Source of the DNA: Desulfoscipio sp. XC116
Lineage (GTDB): Bacteria > Bacillota > Desulfotomaculia > Desulfotomaculales > Desulfallaceae
Assembly (NCBI RefSeq): GCF_039851975.1
Contig: NZ_CP156660.1
Span: 3,477,035 to 3,541,034 of the forward strand
Reading direction: 5' to 3'
DNA: 64,000 bases
The position numbers and the translations under genes are program-made. Within the stretch, counting starts at the first letter, position 1. Each line of letters opens with the position of its first letter. The notes below the pieces were generated by a model. It was not told where the DNA came from. It was given only the letters and a program-made list of their open reading frames with translations, and did no database searches. This document shows positions 1-8,779 of this stretch, in pieces.

Positions 1-241
1 AATTTCTTTCAGACTTATCACCTAATATTTATTATACTGCACCCATTGACCATTTTCCATCATATGCCATAAATTTTTAAGTCGATACAAAACATAAACC
101 CATTAGGATAACACGTTAAGCATCACCAATTATCACAGATATTTCTCCTAGAATCAACTCAGCCCAAGCCTTATAGCCAAGCCATAGGGCCCCGGCATAG
201 ATGGCCTGATAGTCTTTGCCCAACCGTTTATCCCTTCCACA

Positions 242-1558
242 TCACTTGCGGCCGGCTTTCCAGCGCAATCCCCAGTTATAAGCACCGTCCATTTCCCGGT
301 GCCCGGAAAAATAGCGCACCTGGCGTTCCACACTGAAGGTTTCATTGTTCACGTTCTCTATTAGAGCAATGGCGCACATAATTTTGCGCCTGTCATGCTC
401 GTCCAGCCGCACTTCAATATCGGGGCCGCCCGGCTGTTTAATGGTAACTATACCGTCGGCCTGAGCCCAGTTGGCCACACCCTCGTAAATATAGGCAAAG
501 ACAAGAATGCGCTTGATATCCGCAATATAATCGCCGTTTATCCTCAAGTTTTCACCACCGGACACCGCCCCCGTCCGGTCATCTCCATCCAGGGCGATAT
601 AAGGAAAGCTGTGATATGACCCAAAGGATTTACCGAGAGCTTGGATGACGCCCTTTTGACCATCTCGCATATCAATCAGGCAGCCCAGGTCCAGGTCAAC
701 CCCACCGCCGCCACCGCCAAAGATCGAACCCAATAAACCGGTCGATTGTTTTTGCTGATTCCAGTTCAGATTGATTAATATTTCCCCTAATTTGTTGCCG
801 GCCTTCTTTTCCAGATTTATTTTGTCGCCCTTTTTCTTTAACTCAATTTTACTAAGGTTAATCCTTTGCCCCGGCTGTCCGGCTGCCTGCGGCCGCGGTG
901 CGGCTGACATATTAAGCGGCGGCCCGGCCGGCTTTTGGCCCGGTGGATTTCCCGATGGACCAGCCGGAGGGTTGTCCGGCGAGTTGGCCCGCGAATCAGC
1001 CGACCGCTCGGCCACCTCAATGCCGAAACCTCCGCACAGTGCGGCCAGGCCACCGTGGTAGCCCATAGCAACCGGGTTAAACTTCCATTCACCCTGATGA
1101 CGGTACAATTCAGCCACCACTATAGCAGTTTCAGCATTAAAGCCGCTGTCCATATTAAACCTGATCAATTCTTCGTTGCTGTTATTGGTAACCTTTATGT
1201 ACGCGCCGGAAACCTGCCCAAAGGTGTGCCCCCTTTGAGGACCTTCATAAATAGTCAGCGTAAACGCAATTCTGGCTGCATCCGGAGGAACCGCGGGCAA
1301 ATTAACCTTAATGCTTGCTTTGTCCGGCACCCGGGCAGTTTGCACCTTTACGGCACCATTGCGGCCATTGGGGTTGCCGTAAAATATAAAATCTTCGTCT
1401 CCCCGGCATTTGCCGTTACCCTGAAGCATAAAAGCAGCGGCGTCTATTTCAATGGCTCCGGCAGAAGTTGCCCAACCCAAAGCCACTATAATTTCCGAAA
1501 GGCCGGGGTGCTTTTTGGTAATATCCGTTTTCTGTCCCCTCATCACAGTTAGAGACAA
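242..1558 (-). CDS. TerD-TerA two-domain tellurium-resistance family protein
   Basis: Seen: residues 1-185 form a TerD domain (start SLTVMRGQKTDITKKHPGL, ending with an AELYRHQGEWKF-type motif). A Pro/Gly-rich linker follows (about 190-235). The C-terminal half (about 236-438) begins with a second NLSKIELKKKGDKINL-type segment and holds a poly-Gly stretch, as in TerA-like proteins. Known: TerD domains bind Ca2+ and work in membrane-linked stress responses (tellurite, phage, colicin). The TTG at 1558 is chosen because GAGG lies 8 bases upstream and the protein then starts like other TerDs; ATG codons at 1564 and 1561 are alternatives. It is the last gene of the minus-strand Ter island, downstream of the AIM24-like gene. 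Family is certain, cellular role inferred. Confidence 0.88.
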   Translation of the reverse strand: MSLTVMRGQKTDITKKHPGLSEIIVALGWATSAGAIEIDAAAFMLQGNGKCRGDEDFIFYGNPNGRNGAVKVQTARVPDKASIKVNLPAVPPDAARIAFTLTIYEGPQRGHTFGQVSGAYIKVTNNSNEELIRFNMDSGFNAETAIVVAELYRHQGEWKFNPVAMGYHGGLAALCGGFGIEVAERSADSRANSPDNPPAGPSGNPPGQKPAGPPLNMSAAPRPQAAGQPGQRINLSKIELKKKGDKINLEKKAGNKLGEILINLNWNQQKQSTGLLGSIFGGGGGGVDLDLGCLIDMRDGQKGVIQALGKSFGSYHSFPYIALDGDDRTGAVSGGENLRINGDYIADIKRILVFAYIYEGVANWAQADGIVTIKQPGGPDIEVRLDEHDRRKIMCAIALIENVNNETFSVERQVRYFSGHREMDGAYNWGLRWKAGRK

Positions 1559-1593
1559 CATCATCACCTCATTAATTAAATTTTTAACATAGA

Positions 1594-2277
1594 CTAAGAG
1601 CCCTTAGTTGGTATAAACCTGCGTATCCAGCTGCCAAATCCCCGCGGGTTTCTGGTCTGAATAATCACCGGCCCCGGTCCCCTGAACCGGCAAACCGCCA
1701 CTTCACCCGAGGTGAAGGTGGATATCCAGCCGCTGGATGCCTTCTCAATGGTATATTGCATATAATCCGGCCAAGCTACCAGGTGACTGTTATCCACTAT
1801 ATATTCCTGGCCCGGTTCGAGATTTATGATATGGATGCTGCCATAAGTGTTGACAAACACCATCCCTTTGCCGCTAACCTTAACCACAAAGAAACCTTCC
1901 CCGGAAAAGATGCCCTGGGTTAAGTTTTGCATTTTAGTGGACACCTGTAATTCCGCGGCACCGGCCAAAAAGCCGTCCTTCTGCACAAGCAGGCTGTAGG
2001 AGCCGTCCAGCTCAACATCGACAATATCCCCCGGTATGGATGGAGCCAAAAGCACCTCGCCGTCCCCCCGACGGGCCGTAAGGGTTTGAAAGAAAAAGTT
2101 CTCCCCCGCCAGCATGCGGCTGAGACCGCCCAATAAACCCCCATCCAGCTTACCTTCCACATCAATAGCGGTGGACATGGCCACCATAGCGTCGGATTCC
2201 GCCTTAATTACTTCGCCCTGCTGAAGATTTACCTGAAGCAAGGGAAAAGCGCCCTGACAGAGTATGCTGTATTTCAT
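1594..2277 (-). CDS. AIM24 / TIGR00266 family protein
   Basis: This 227-residue protein has the beta-rich, glycine-punctuated pattern of the AIM24/TIGR00266 family (for example LLAPSIPGDIVDVEL, GEGFFVVKVSGKGMVFVNTY, and GPGPVIIQTRNPRGF near the C-terminus). Biochemical function of the bacterial members is unknown; they often accompany ter genes. The start ATG at 2277 has AAGGAG 8 bases upstream; an in-frame upstream codon at 2319 lacks a site. It lies between the HAD gene and the TerD-TerA gene on the same strand, so it is probably part of the Ter operon. No signal peptide or membrane segment is visible. Confidence 0.85.
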   Translation of the reverse strand: MKYSILCQGAFPLLQVNLQQGEVIKAESDAMVAMSTAIDVEGKLDGGLLGGLSRMLAGENFFFQTLTARRGDGEVLLAPSIPGDIVDVELDGSYSLLVQKDGFLAGAAELQVSTKMQNLTQGIFSGEGFFVVKVSGKGMVFVNTYGSIHIINLEPGQEYIVDNSHLVAWPDYMQYTIEKASSGWISTFTSGEVAVCRFRGPGPVIIQTRNPRGFGSWIRRFIPTKGS

Positions 2278-2362
2278 AATATTCTCCTTCAGAGCCCGGC
2301 ACTCTAAAAGCTCTCTCAAGTTATGACAAAGTGCCCGGCAAATTTAAGTTATGCTTTATCAG

Positions 2363-3328
2363 CTATTCGATTGGCCGCAACAATTGCATCACTGTTTTTA
2401 TAATCTCCTCACCGGCCGCTAAACCGGAGGATTCGGTAAATATCCAATGTCGGCGCGAACAAGCACCTTGCTTGTTGTTCGGCAAGTCCGTAAAGGACTC
2501 CGTAAATACCCGGCGCCAACACTTGGGATGCGGATTCAGATAACACTGGGAGCGTTTGTGTGACTGTAATTGTGACTGTGACTGTGATTGTGACTGTGAT
2601 TGTGATCGTGCATGTAAATCGAGCTGATAGCCGCCATACTGCTCATACAATTCGCCATGCGCGGGGGATATAGCATAGTCGGCTCCCTGAACGAGCGGCA
2701 AGTCCAATAAAGAATCCCCGGCTGCAGCCACTTTGTCGTCACCGGCCATTTCAAGCACCCTTTGCAGCGCCGACCACTTATTGACCGCCCGGGGCACCAG
2801 GTAAAGCTTACGGCCCTGCAACGATACGTGCCAATTCTGTTTAGCCGCCCAGTCGCTAAATTCAGCCAGTTCGTCCAACGGCACATTATCCCTCTCTACA
2901 ATACAATAATAGAAAGCCTCATCAGCGTGCCGCATGGCACCGGCCCAGCCGGCCCCGGACAGCCGGCCGAAACCTTGTAAAATATCCATACCCGCCGCAC
3001 AGTTATGAGCCAGCGCCTTTAGCATGTCGGACCGGTAAGCGGCATCCGGCGCACCATCCACCAGAAGATTCGCCCCGTTACTGGTGACGGCATACCGGCA
3101 CCGCAGCTCATTCTGCAAGAAACCAATGCGCCGGTACTGTTCCACCGTCCTTGTGGTACAGGGCACGAAAAGCAATCTACCGGCCAGATCCTTAAGCAAC
3201 TCCGCCGCGCTTTCCGTCATATAGGAGTAATAATCGCCGGTTTCCACCGCTTTTACCGGAGCAGGATAATCATTAACAAAGGCCTGGGAATATATCAATG
3301 TGCGATCAAGATCACTGGCGAATATCAT
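2363..3328 (-). CDS. HAD-family phosphatase of the Ter biosynthetic module, with Ser-Gln repeat
   Basis: Seen: HAD motif I DLDRTL at residues 6-11, a cap region, and motif IV in the AAAGDSLLDLPLV segment (about 195-207), resembling sucrose-phosphate-phosphatase-like HADs. Its start overlaps the stop of the upstream StiP-like gene in ATGA, so the two are translationally coupled. Odd: after GYQLDLHA the protein carries a (Ser-Gln)n tract (residues about 240-252) coded by hexanucleotide repeats. A further 40 residues with duplicated FTES segments precede the expected tail HWIFTESSGLAAGEEI. Known: HADs recur in Ter-associated enzyme modules predicted to make a nucleoside- or sugar-phosphate-like metabolite. 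The exact substrate is unknown. Confidence 0.85.
   Translation of the reverse strand: MIFASDLDRTLIYSQAFVNDYPAPVKAVETGDYYSYMTESAAELLKDLAGRLLFVPCTTRTVEQYRRIGFLQNELRCRYAVTSNGANLLVDGAPDAAYRSDMLKALAHNCAAGMDILQGFGRLSGAGWAGAMRHADEAFYYCIVERDNVPLDELAEFSDWAAKQNWHVSLQGRKLYLVPRAVNKWSALQRVLEMAGDDKVAAAGDSLLDLPLVQGADYAISPAHGELYEQYGGYQLDLHARSQSQSQSQSQSQLQSHKRSQCYLNPHPKCWRRVFTESFTDLPNNKQGACSRRHWIFTESSGLAAGEEIIKTVMQLLRPIE
2557..2610. repeat. Hexanucleotide microsatellite coding (Ser-Gln)n
   Basis: About nine tandem 6-base units of the form TGTGAC/TGTGAT/TGTAAT lie inside the HAD gene, read on the minus strand as alternating Ser and Gln codons. Units are a multiple of three, so unit number can change without breaking the frame. 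Confidence 0.85.
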
Positions 3329-4530
3329 GGCCTGTCCCTCATCGGCTTAATCAGCCCGTAACAGCAATAACTCATTTGAGAATATTCCTCCACCGGTACC
3401 CCGCGATCCCGGGCCAACAGAAGTACATGCTTAATATCAGCATTATTGATATCTTTAACCAGCACCTTCCACGGCACCCGCCGCAGCAGCACTCTGGTAG
3501 TTTCTCCCACCCCCGGTTTGACCAGGTTAATGTTTTTAATGCCAAACTCAGCCTGGATACGCGCCGTTTCTTGCCTGCCCAGCCAAGCCGGAGCCTTGTC
3601 CATACCCAACGCCGGATTTTCCTGCAACATCCGCCGGGCCTGGTCCCGCACATCCGTAAAATAACCGGCCACCTTATCCACGAAATAATTGGACAGGTCT
3701 TCCTCCATTAGCTCCCGATAAAATTTAGCACCGTGAAAGTCGAGGGGACCGACCAAATCATCCCGCAAGACCGTTCTGGACATTAAACCGGATACCGTGG
3801 CATTAAGACAAGCGCTGGGAATTAAGAAGTCGTCACGGGTGCCGAAAATATTGGCGCAGCAGCCCGGATCAGCCAGTACAGCAATATCCCTGACCAATAC
3901 ACCCGGCCCGACGCCGTGCTTCTGTTCAAAGTCCTCCACAGCGCTAATTAATTCCCCGGTAATAGCACCTTTGCCCGTCCATCCGTCAATGAACTGGATA
4001 CTGCAATCCGGATGTCTTTGCAAAATATAAATAATAGCGTTTTGGTCAATACCCCGGTCGCGAATGATGGAAATACTGTAATGCGGGACATCAAGCCCGC
4101 AAAAACGCCGCAGATACCTTTTAATCAGCACCCCCGCCGGTGTGCCGGCCCTGGCCAGGGACACCAGCACCACGCGGCGGCCACGCCCGCGCACAATCTG
4201 CTCGGATACAATAGCCGCAGCCAGCGCCAGCCGGCGGCCCGTTTCCTTTAGCGATTTATGAAACAGGTCAATATATTCATGGGTGGGCCGGTACTCGATG
4301 GGCAGCATTTCAGAATAATGCCGACCGCTTTGCATCGCCCTTTCCCTGACCTCATTATCTTCTTCCTCCACGTATGGGCCAATGTCCTTTAGCAGGAATA
4401 CCACATCGCAAGCCGCGTAGCTGCCCAGAGGGGCCGGGTCGGGAATAAGCGGAGAGATACGGCTATTTATCAGAGTGCTGTTCGGCTGTGCCTTGGGGCC
4501 GCCATCTTTGGCTGAAGTATTGCAACTTAT
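3325..4530 (-). CDS. StiP-like (cysteine protease StiP / PELOTA-linked) protein of the Ter module
   Basis: The protein matches the StiP family of Ter islands: an N-terminal GSYAACDVVFLLKDI segment, a PRTase-like core (VVLVSLARAGTPAG, LADPGCCANIFGTRDD), and a C-terminal part (about LVKPGVGETTRVLLRRVPWKV) typical of the PELOTA-like RNA-binding extension. Start: the first standard start codon in frame is GTG at 4404, but this cuts off the conserved GSYAACD segment. In-frame coding runs up to a TGA at 4537-4539. The only start fitting the perfect GGAGGTGATC site (4537-4546) is ATA at 4530, 9 bases after GGAGG. I therefore extend to 4530 (401 residues). It couples to the HAD gene through ATGA. The exact reaction of the family is unproven. 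Confidence 0.8.
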   Translation of the reverse strand: MSCNTSAKDGGPKAQPNSTLINSRISPLIPDPAPLGSYAACDVVFLLKDIGPYVEEEDNEVRERAMQSGRHYSEMLPIEYRPTHEYIDLFHKSLKETGRRLALAAAIVSEQIVRGRGRRVVLVSLARAGTPAGVLIKRYLRRFCGLDVPHYSISIIRDRGIDQNAIIYILQRHPDCSIQFIDGWTGKGAITGELISAVEDFEQKHGVGPGVLVRDIAVLADPGCCANIFGTRDDFLIPSACLNATVSGLMSRTVLRDDLVGPLDFHGAKFYRELMEEDLSNYFVDKVAGYFTDVRDQARRMLQENPALGMDKAPAWLGRQETARIQAEFGIKNINLVKPGVGETTRVLLRRVPWKVLVKDINNADIKHVLLLARDRGVPVEEYSQMSYCCYGLIKPMRDRP

Positions 4531-4536
4531 AGCGGA

Positions 4537-4546
4537 TCACCTCCCG
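4537..4546 (-). promoter_or_regulatory. Consensus Shine-Dalgarno that decides the StiP-like start
   Basis: On the minus strand the sequence reads GGAGGTGATC, a full anti-16S match, located just after the stop of the PRTase gene. The next base triplets in the StiP frame are TGA TCC GCT ATA, so the site points to ATA at 4530. Confidence 0.75.
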
Positions 4547-4555
4547 GTTAATCAA

Positions 4556-6019
4556 TCAGTCGCAAAAATAAACAAAAGTAATATTAGGTATACCGGCCTG
4601 CCTTAGTGCCCGCACCAAAGGGACAACTTGCCCGGGCAGCACCTTGCGTTCCCAAAATACAAATACCTCATCATAAGTATGCGGAGGTATATTATAAACA
4701 AAGTTTGGCACACCGGACCTCATAGGGTCCTCAAAGGTTATGGCATATTTAACTCCGTAATCCTCCCTCAGGTGGGGATGCACCGGGCTGCGGGTGGTTG
4801 ACTGCACCCAAACACCCTCGCCCATAAAACCGGCGACGAGAAAAGGTAAATACATAAATTCACCGGTGCCCAGACAAAGCGTCTTATTGCCCTCCCTCCG
4901 GCGGGCTAATCTTTGACCCAATACCCGGGCTTCATCATGTAAACGATTGTTTTGCCGCCCATCCAGGCCAAACCGCCCGGTATATCCAAGATAGCGGGCT
5001 TTGCCGCCACCGGCATCAGCCGCCCGGACATTCACGGTCGCGGTCATGGGCAAGCGCAGCATATGCACCGCCTCGGCGGAATAGTTTGCACCGTCTATAA
5101 AAGCAAGAGAATTATTCAGCACCGGAGAGGTACCTTTAGACTCAAAACGGCCCCTCATAAGAGCCAGCACTTGAATCCGCGTACCCAGTTCCTGTTCCGC
5201 CCGGCTATATTTTTGCAGCGCTTTGTCATTACGCCAATCCAGGATAGTTAAAACCACATACTTCGGCTGAGGGTACTTACCGTGGACAGTCTTTATAATA
5301 TCAAGACAGGTATTGCCTGAAGTGACTTCATCGTCTATTAAAACCAGCACCTCATTGTCCTTTACCAAGTCGATATCGCTGATCAAACAGCGCTGCTCCG
5401 GCGCATGACAGTGCTCCTCAGTAAAGTATAAAGTATCAAATGAGCCCGCCAGATTTTCCCGCGTGGTATGCAGGTAGCGGTGCTCACCGGCAAAGCAGCT
5501 GAACACGGCATGGCCAAGAGCTGTGGCAGTTTCCGCAAAACCGACAAACAAAGCCCGTCCGGGCAAATGATACACCCGATTAAATTTAGAAAGCACATCG
5601 GAGCAAGGCAGCTTAAGAATTCGCTCCTCCAAAGAAGCACCCAACTCACCGGGCCGGGCGGCATGAGAGCAAGACTGCTTTGATGCCGACGGCTTACCCA
5701 TCCGGTTCGATACCAGCATGTCCACCGCTTCACTTATCAAATGTTTTGCAACCGGCAAACCCAGAGCTTGAGCCAGTCCGGACGCCAGAATAAATCCCGC
5801 GGCAAAAGGCGTTGACGGGTATACCGGGATGTGCTTACCGATTAGTTTGCTGACAAATAAATAACTTCTTTTGGGGTTATTCCTGGCGGCCATGGAAAAA
5901 ACAGCCTCAAGGGGCAAGTCAAAAGAATTCTCCCTTACTTTAACGCTCACCGATAAGCTATCCAATATTTTGAAACTTTTCTCCTTCGTAGATAATGCTT
6001 GTGTAGTCATACCTTTCAT
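4556..6019 (-). CDS. Phosphoribosyltransferase with TRSP domain (Ter module)
   Basis: Seen: the PRPP-binding loop VLVLIDDEVTSGNT (residues about 225-238) defines a type I PRTase fold (PRTase_2 type). The C-terminal third contains the hallmark TTRSPVHP (TRSP domain). At 487 residues it has the length of the family. Known: this enzyme accompanies HpcH/HpaI lyase, HAD and StiP-like genes in Ter islands and is predicted to transfer or release phosphoribosyl groups for a nucleoside-like metabolite. It starts inside the 3' end of the upstream lyase gene (62 bp overlap), so translation is likely coupled. The substrate is not known. Confidence 0.9.
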   Translation of the reverse strand: MKGMTTQALSTKEKSFKILDSLSVSVKVRENSFDLPLEAVFSMAARNNPKRSYLFVSKLIGKHIPVYPSTPFAAGFILASGLAQALGLPVAKHLISEAVDMLVSNRMGKPSASKQSCSHAARPGELGASLEERILKLPCSDVLSKFNRVYHLPGRALFVGFAETATALGHAVFSCFAGEHRYLHTTRENLAGSFDTLYFTEEHCHAPEQRCLISDIDLVKDNEVLVLIDDEVTSGNTCLDIIKTVHGKYPQPKYVVLTILDWRNDKALQKYSRAEQELGTRIQVLALMRGRFESKGTSPVLNNSLAFIDGANYSAEAVHMLRLPMTATVNVRAADAGGGKARYLGYTGRFGLDGRQNNRLHDEARVLGQRLARRREGNKTLCLGTGEFMYLPFLVAGFMGEGVWVQSTTRSPVHPHLREDYGVKYAITFEDPMRSGVPNFVYNIPPHTYDEVFVFWERKVLPGQVVPLVRALRQAGIPNITFVYFCD

Positions 6020-7145
6020 TGAGCACCCCGTATATTTTGGACAGCGTCATAATTCTTTCAGCCCAATTTGTATGTGGCTTGGCTTCATTCATTTTGTTGT
6101 TGTATATACTTTTGGTAACCCCGCCGCTGCCGCCGCTGGCCAGTATGTCCCTGGCATCACAGTATTCCTCATGGGTTACCGCATGTAGCGCCTGTACCGG
6201 CAGCAAATGGGTCGGATGAATAATAGTCTTGCCTATTAAACCGTTGGCCTTGTCCAGCATTACCTCCCGGATAAGACCGTCAATGTATTGGCAAAGCAGA
6301 TTCTGCCGGAGTTTGCTGCCGTCGCTGCCAAACTGTTCCTGAAAAGGAGTTTGCCTTAACTGCGGTTTCAACACCCTGGAACCCGAGTAAAAATATTCCC
6401 AGACCGGACCGGAAATAACATAGCCGTCCCCCGGCCGGCCCAAAATATTCACCAAATCGGCAATAAAATCCCGTATCACCGCTACATCGTATATGGTCAG
6501 CTCGGGACTTCTGCGCAGACCGTATAAGCCCGATAAATCAGTTGCTCCTATACGCACATTTAAAACAATGTCTTTGTACCGGTCCAGCAGCTGCTTAATG
6601 TTTAAAAGATGTTCGGTCCGGAATTCCCGATACATTACTTCGGGGCCCTCCAGTATGGGCATACCGTACAGCGTTTTGTTCAGCCGGATATTTGTTTCCG
6701 CCAGGTGGTCAAAATAATCCCGCCCCGCAGCGGCTTTAAATTTAGGAAATACGAACCCGGTTAAGACATCCAGCGCCGGGCCAAATTGCCTGGTAATCCT
6801 TCTAAATTGCCCGGCGTCCCTGACCCTGATAAAGATAAAGGGGAGCACGCTCCCCTTTTCCTTTAAAGAATATAGTTTTCCAAGCTGCAGGGCCAGGTTC
6901 TTCTCCGCGGCGTCCACATCCCGGTCGTCCACCGCATCCTCAAGGCAGAGCACAGTGGAAATAAGGCCGGGTATCTGATCATTAGCTATACTGTTTATAG
7001 CTTTGCGGTGTATGCCGGGCATATACAAGACAGCCCCCAAAGCATAAGCCAATGTTTTTTTATCGGCGTTCAAAGGACCCTCGCAAGGAGGCAGATAAAA
7101 TATCCTCTGTTTTTGTTCATCACTTAAATAACTAAAATAACTCAT
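5958..7145 (-). CDS. HpcH/HpaI aldolase / citrate-lyase-beta-like protein (C-C bond lyase, Ter module)
   Basis: This 395-residue protein has the family features: ALGAVLYMPGIHRKAINSI near the N-terminus, the acidic metal/substrate segment STVLCLEDAVDDRDVDAAEKN, a conserved LNVRIGATDLSGLYGLRR and the late GLIGKTIIHPTHLLPVQ. Known: members cleave or form C-C bonds through a Mg2+-bound enolate. In Ter islands a distinct C-C_Bond_Lyase subfamily is paired with the PRTase-TRSP protein. Its ATG overlaps the terC stop (ATGA), and the PRTase gene begins within its last 62 bases, so terC, lyase, PRTase, StiP and HAD form one coupled set. Confidence 0.9.
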   Translation of the reverse strand: MSYFSYLSDEQKQRIFYLPPCEGPLNADKKTLAYALGAVLYMPGIHRKAINSIANDQIPGLISTVLCLEDAVDDRDVDAAEKNLALQLGKLYSLKEKGSVLPFIFIRVRDAGQFRRITRQFGPALDVLTGFVFPKFKAAAGRDYFDHLAETNIRLNKTLYGMPILEGPEVMYREFRTEHLLNIKQLLDRYKDIVLNVRIGATDLSGLYGLRRSPELTIYDVAVIRDFIADLVNILGRPGDGYVISGPVWEYFYSGSRVLKPQLRQTPFQEQFGSDGSKLRQNLLCQYIDGLIREVMLDKANGLIGKTIIHPTHLLPVQALHAVTHEEYCDARDILASGGSGGVTKSIYNNKMNEAKPHTNWAERIMTLSKIYGVLNERYDYTSIIYEGEKFQNIG

Positions 7146-7903
7146 ACCGTTTTTTTACCACCTTCGCGCAAGTGATGAAGCGCCATAGTACCTAAAAGCA
7201 CCGAAGCCATAACACCAAACAGCACATAATGCGAAACATGATAGCCAAAGGCCTGCCCCATAAGCTTAGCGCCAATTAAAGCAATCAGAATATAGGCGGC
7301 GGATTCCAGGGTCGGGTATTTTTCCAGCCACTTAATGAATATGGTGGCCACACCCCGCATCATCAAGATACCCAACAGGCCGCCCAGGAACAACACCCAG
7401 ATTTGGTCGCTCATGGCAAAGGCCGCCAGTATACTGTCCACACTAAAGGAAATATCCATTAGCTCAACGGTAACCACCGTACCCCAGAAAGTATCCCAAA
7501 AACCGCCCCTGCGTACTTTTGGTTCGTCCCCATCAGCAGATGTCTCCTGCCTTTTAGACATAAAGTACTTGCCGGCCATCCACAGCAGATATCCCGCACC
7601 CAGTATCTGCACCCACTGCACTTTGATTAGATAAGTACCTAATCCGATGGCTAAAAAGCGGAAAAAATAAGCGCCCCAAATACCGTAAATCAGCGCTTTC
7701 TTCTGCTGATGCTTGGGCAGGCGCCTTACCACCACCGCCAGCACCAGTGCGTTATCGCAGGACAGCAGGCCTTCCAATATAACCAGCCAGAAGATGATGC
7801 CCCAGTTCACCGGGTCGGTAACCGTCGCCAGTATGGCATCCCAGGAAAAAAAACTTCCGTAGTTGGCTATTAGCCCGGATAAAAATGTAGTTATTGCATC
7901 CAC
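7142..7903 (-). CDS. terC: TerC family integral membrane protein
   Basis: The 253-residue polytopic protein has about seven hydrophobic segments and the two acidic TerC motifs, EGLLSCDNALVLA (residues about 44-56) and DISFSVDSILA in the second half. Known: TerC/Alx/MgtA-adjacent proteins move Mn2+ or act as membrane platform for TerD proteins. The GTG at 7903 is preceded by AAAGGA at proper distance; an ORF extension to 7981 runs through a hairpin and is rejected. A hairpin at 7951-7977 lies between terD and terC. The gene couples through ATGA to the lyase gene. Confidence 0.93.
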   Translation of the reverse strand: MDAITTFLSGLIANYGSFFSWDAILATVTDPVNWGIIFWLVILEGLLSCDNALVLAVVVRRLPKHQQKKALIYGIWGAYFFRFLAIGLGTYLIKVQWVQILGAGYLLWMAGKYFMSKRQETSADGDEPKVRRGGFWDTFWGTVVTVELMDISFSVDSILAAFAMSDQIWVLFLGGLLGILMMRGVATIFIKWLEKYPTLESAAYILIALIGAKLMGQAFGYHVSHYVLFGVMASVLLGTMALHHLREGGKKTV

Positions 7904-7950
7904 TTGTTGATAGTTCCTTTCTTTGTTAAATACAGATATATTTTTTAATA

Positions 7951-7977
7951 AAGGGGTGCTGAAAATGAGCACCCCTT
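7951..7977 (-). terminator. Hairpin between terD and terC (terminator or attenuator)
   Basis: A perfect 10-bp stem AAGGGGTGCT / AGCACCCCTT with a 7-base loop is followed on the minus strand by TATTAAAAAATA. The weak U-run and its position 48 bases before the terC start suggest partial termination, setting terD above terC. Confidence 0.6.
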
Positions 7978-8096
7978 GCATACAAACTGCTTGTTTTTAT
8001 TCTCCGCTGAATACTCCGAACCCCTATATCCATTCAAGGGCTGAATTATTATAATGCAATAAGACTATTTCTCACCTAATACCAGAGAAAACGGTT

Positions 8097-8675
8097 TTAG
8101 CCCGCGCTTAAACCGTAGGTTGCGGCCAGCGCGCCCAGACCGCCTTGGAAGCCGCTGCCCACGGCGCTAAATTTCCACTCGCCGCTATGCCGATAGATTT
8201 CGGCTACCACAAGACCGGTTTCAATGGAGTAATCCTCACCCAAATCATAGCGGAGAATTTCTTCACCATTGTCTTCATTTACCACCCGGGCAAAAGCATT
8301 GGACACCTGGCCAAAATTTTGGTTGCGGGTATCAGCCTCGTGGATATCAATGCAGATGGCAATTTTATGAACCTCCGCAGGAACACCGGCCAAGTTGATT
8401 TTGACTGTTTCGTCATCGCCTTCACCCTCACCGGTACGGTTGTCCCCGGACAGAACAACGGAACCGCTGGGATCTTGCTTATTGTTATAAAATATAAACG
8501 CCCCGTCGCCGGTGGCCTTACCTTCCGCGTTAACTAAAAAAGCCACAGCGTCCAAGTCAAACTCGTTGCCGCCGTCATATTTATTAGTGTCCCAACCAAG
8601 GCCAACCATAATTTTGGTCAAGCCGGGGTTGGTTTTTGTTAGATCAATCTTTTGACCTTTGGCCAATGATATCAT
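8097..8675 (-). CDS. terD: TerD domain protein
   Basis: A 192-residue single-domain TerD: N-terminal SLAKGQKIDLTKTNPGL, Ca2+-binding-type acidic segments EFDLDAVAFLVNAEG and [18 protein letters not shown], and the C-terminal VAEIYRHSGEWKFSAVG. Known: TerD proteins are soluble Ca2+-binding stress proteins. The ATG has AGGAGG upstream, and a sigma-A-type promoter lies about 30 bases before it (8705-8734). It is the closest paralog of the 9410-9982 protein. Confidence 0.95.
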   Translation of the reverse strand: MISLAKGQKIDLTKTNPGLTKIMVGLGWDTNKYDGGNEFDLDAVAFLVNAEGKATGDGAFIFYNNKQDPSGSVVLSGDNRTGEGEGDDETVKINLAGVPAEVHKIAICIDIHEADTRNQNFGQVSNAFARVVNEDNGEEILRYDLGEDYSIETGLVVAEIYRHSGEWKFSAVGSGFQGGLGALAATYGLSAG

Positions 8676-8704
8676 TAAAATTGACCTCCTATTTTTACCC
8701 TTAT

Positions 8705-8734
8705 ATTATATCCGTATAAATATAAATCGAGCAA
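8705..8734 (-). promoter_or_regulatory. Sigma-A-type promoter for terD (8097-8675)
   Basis: Minus strand: -35 TTGCTC, 18-base spacer, -10 TATAAT, about 30 bases before the start codon. Confidence 0.6.
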
Positions 8735-8779
8735 ACTAACCCATATAACCGAGCATGAGGTTTTATTTTTATATTACAT

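Noticed and set aside
154-345. 63-codon minus-strand ORF at the left edge
   Set aside because: It overlaps the end of the TerD-TerA gene in another frame and has no family features. Bases 1-241 otherwise hold nothing I can support.
2454-2484. AACAAGCA / TGCTTGTT hairpin as a terminator
   Set aside because: It lies within the HAD coding frame, before its conserved C-terminal HWIFTESSGL segment, with no U-tract.
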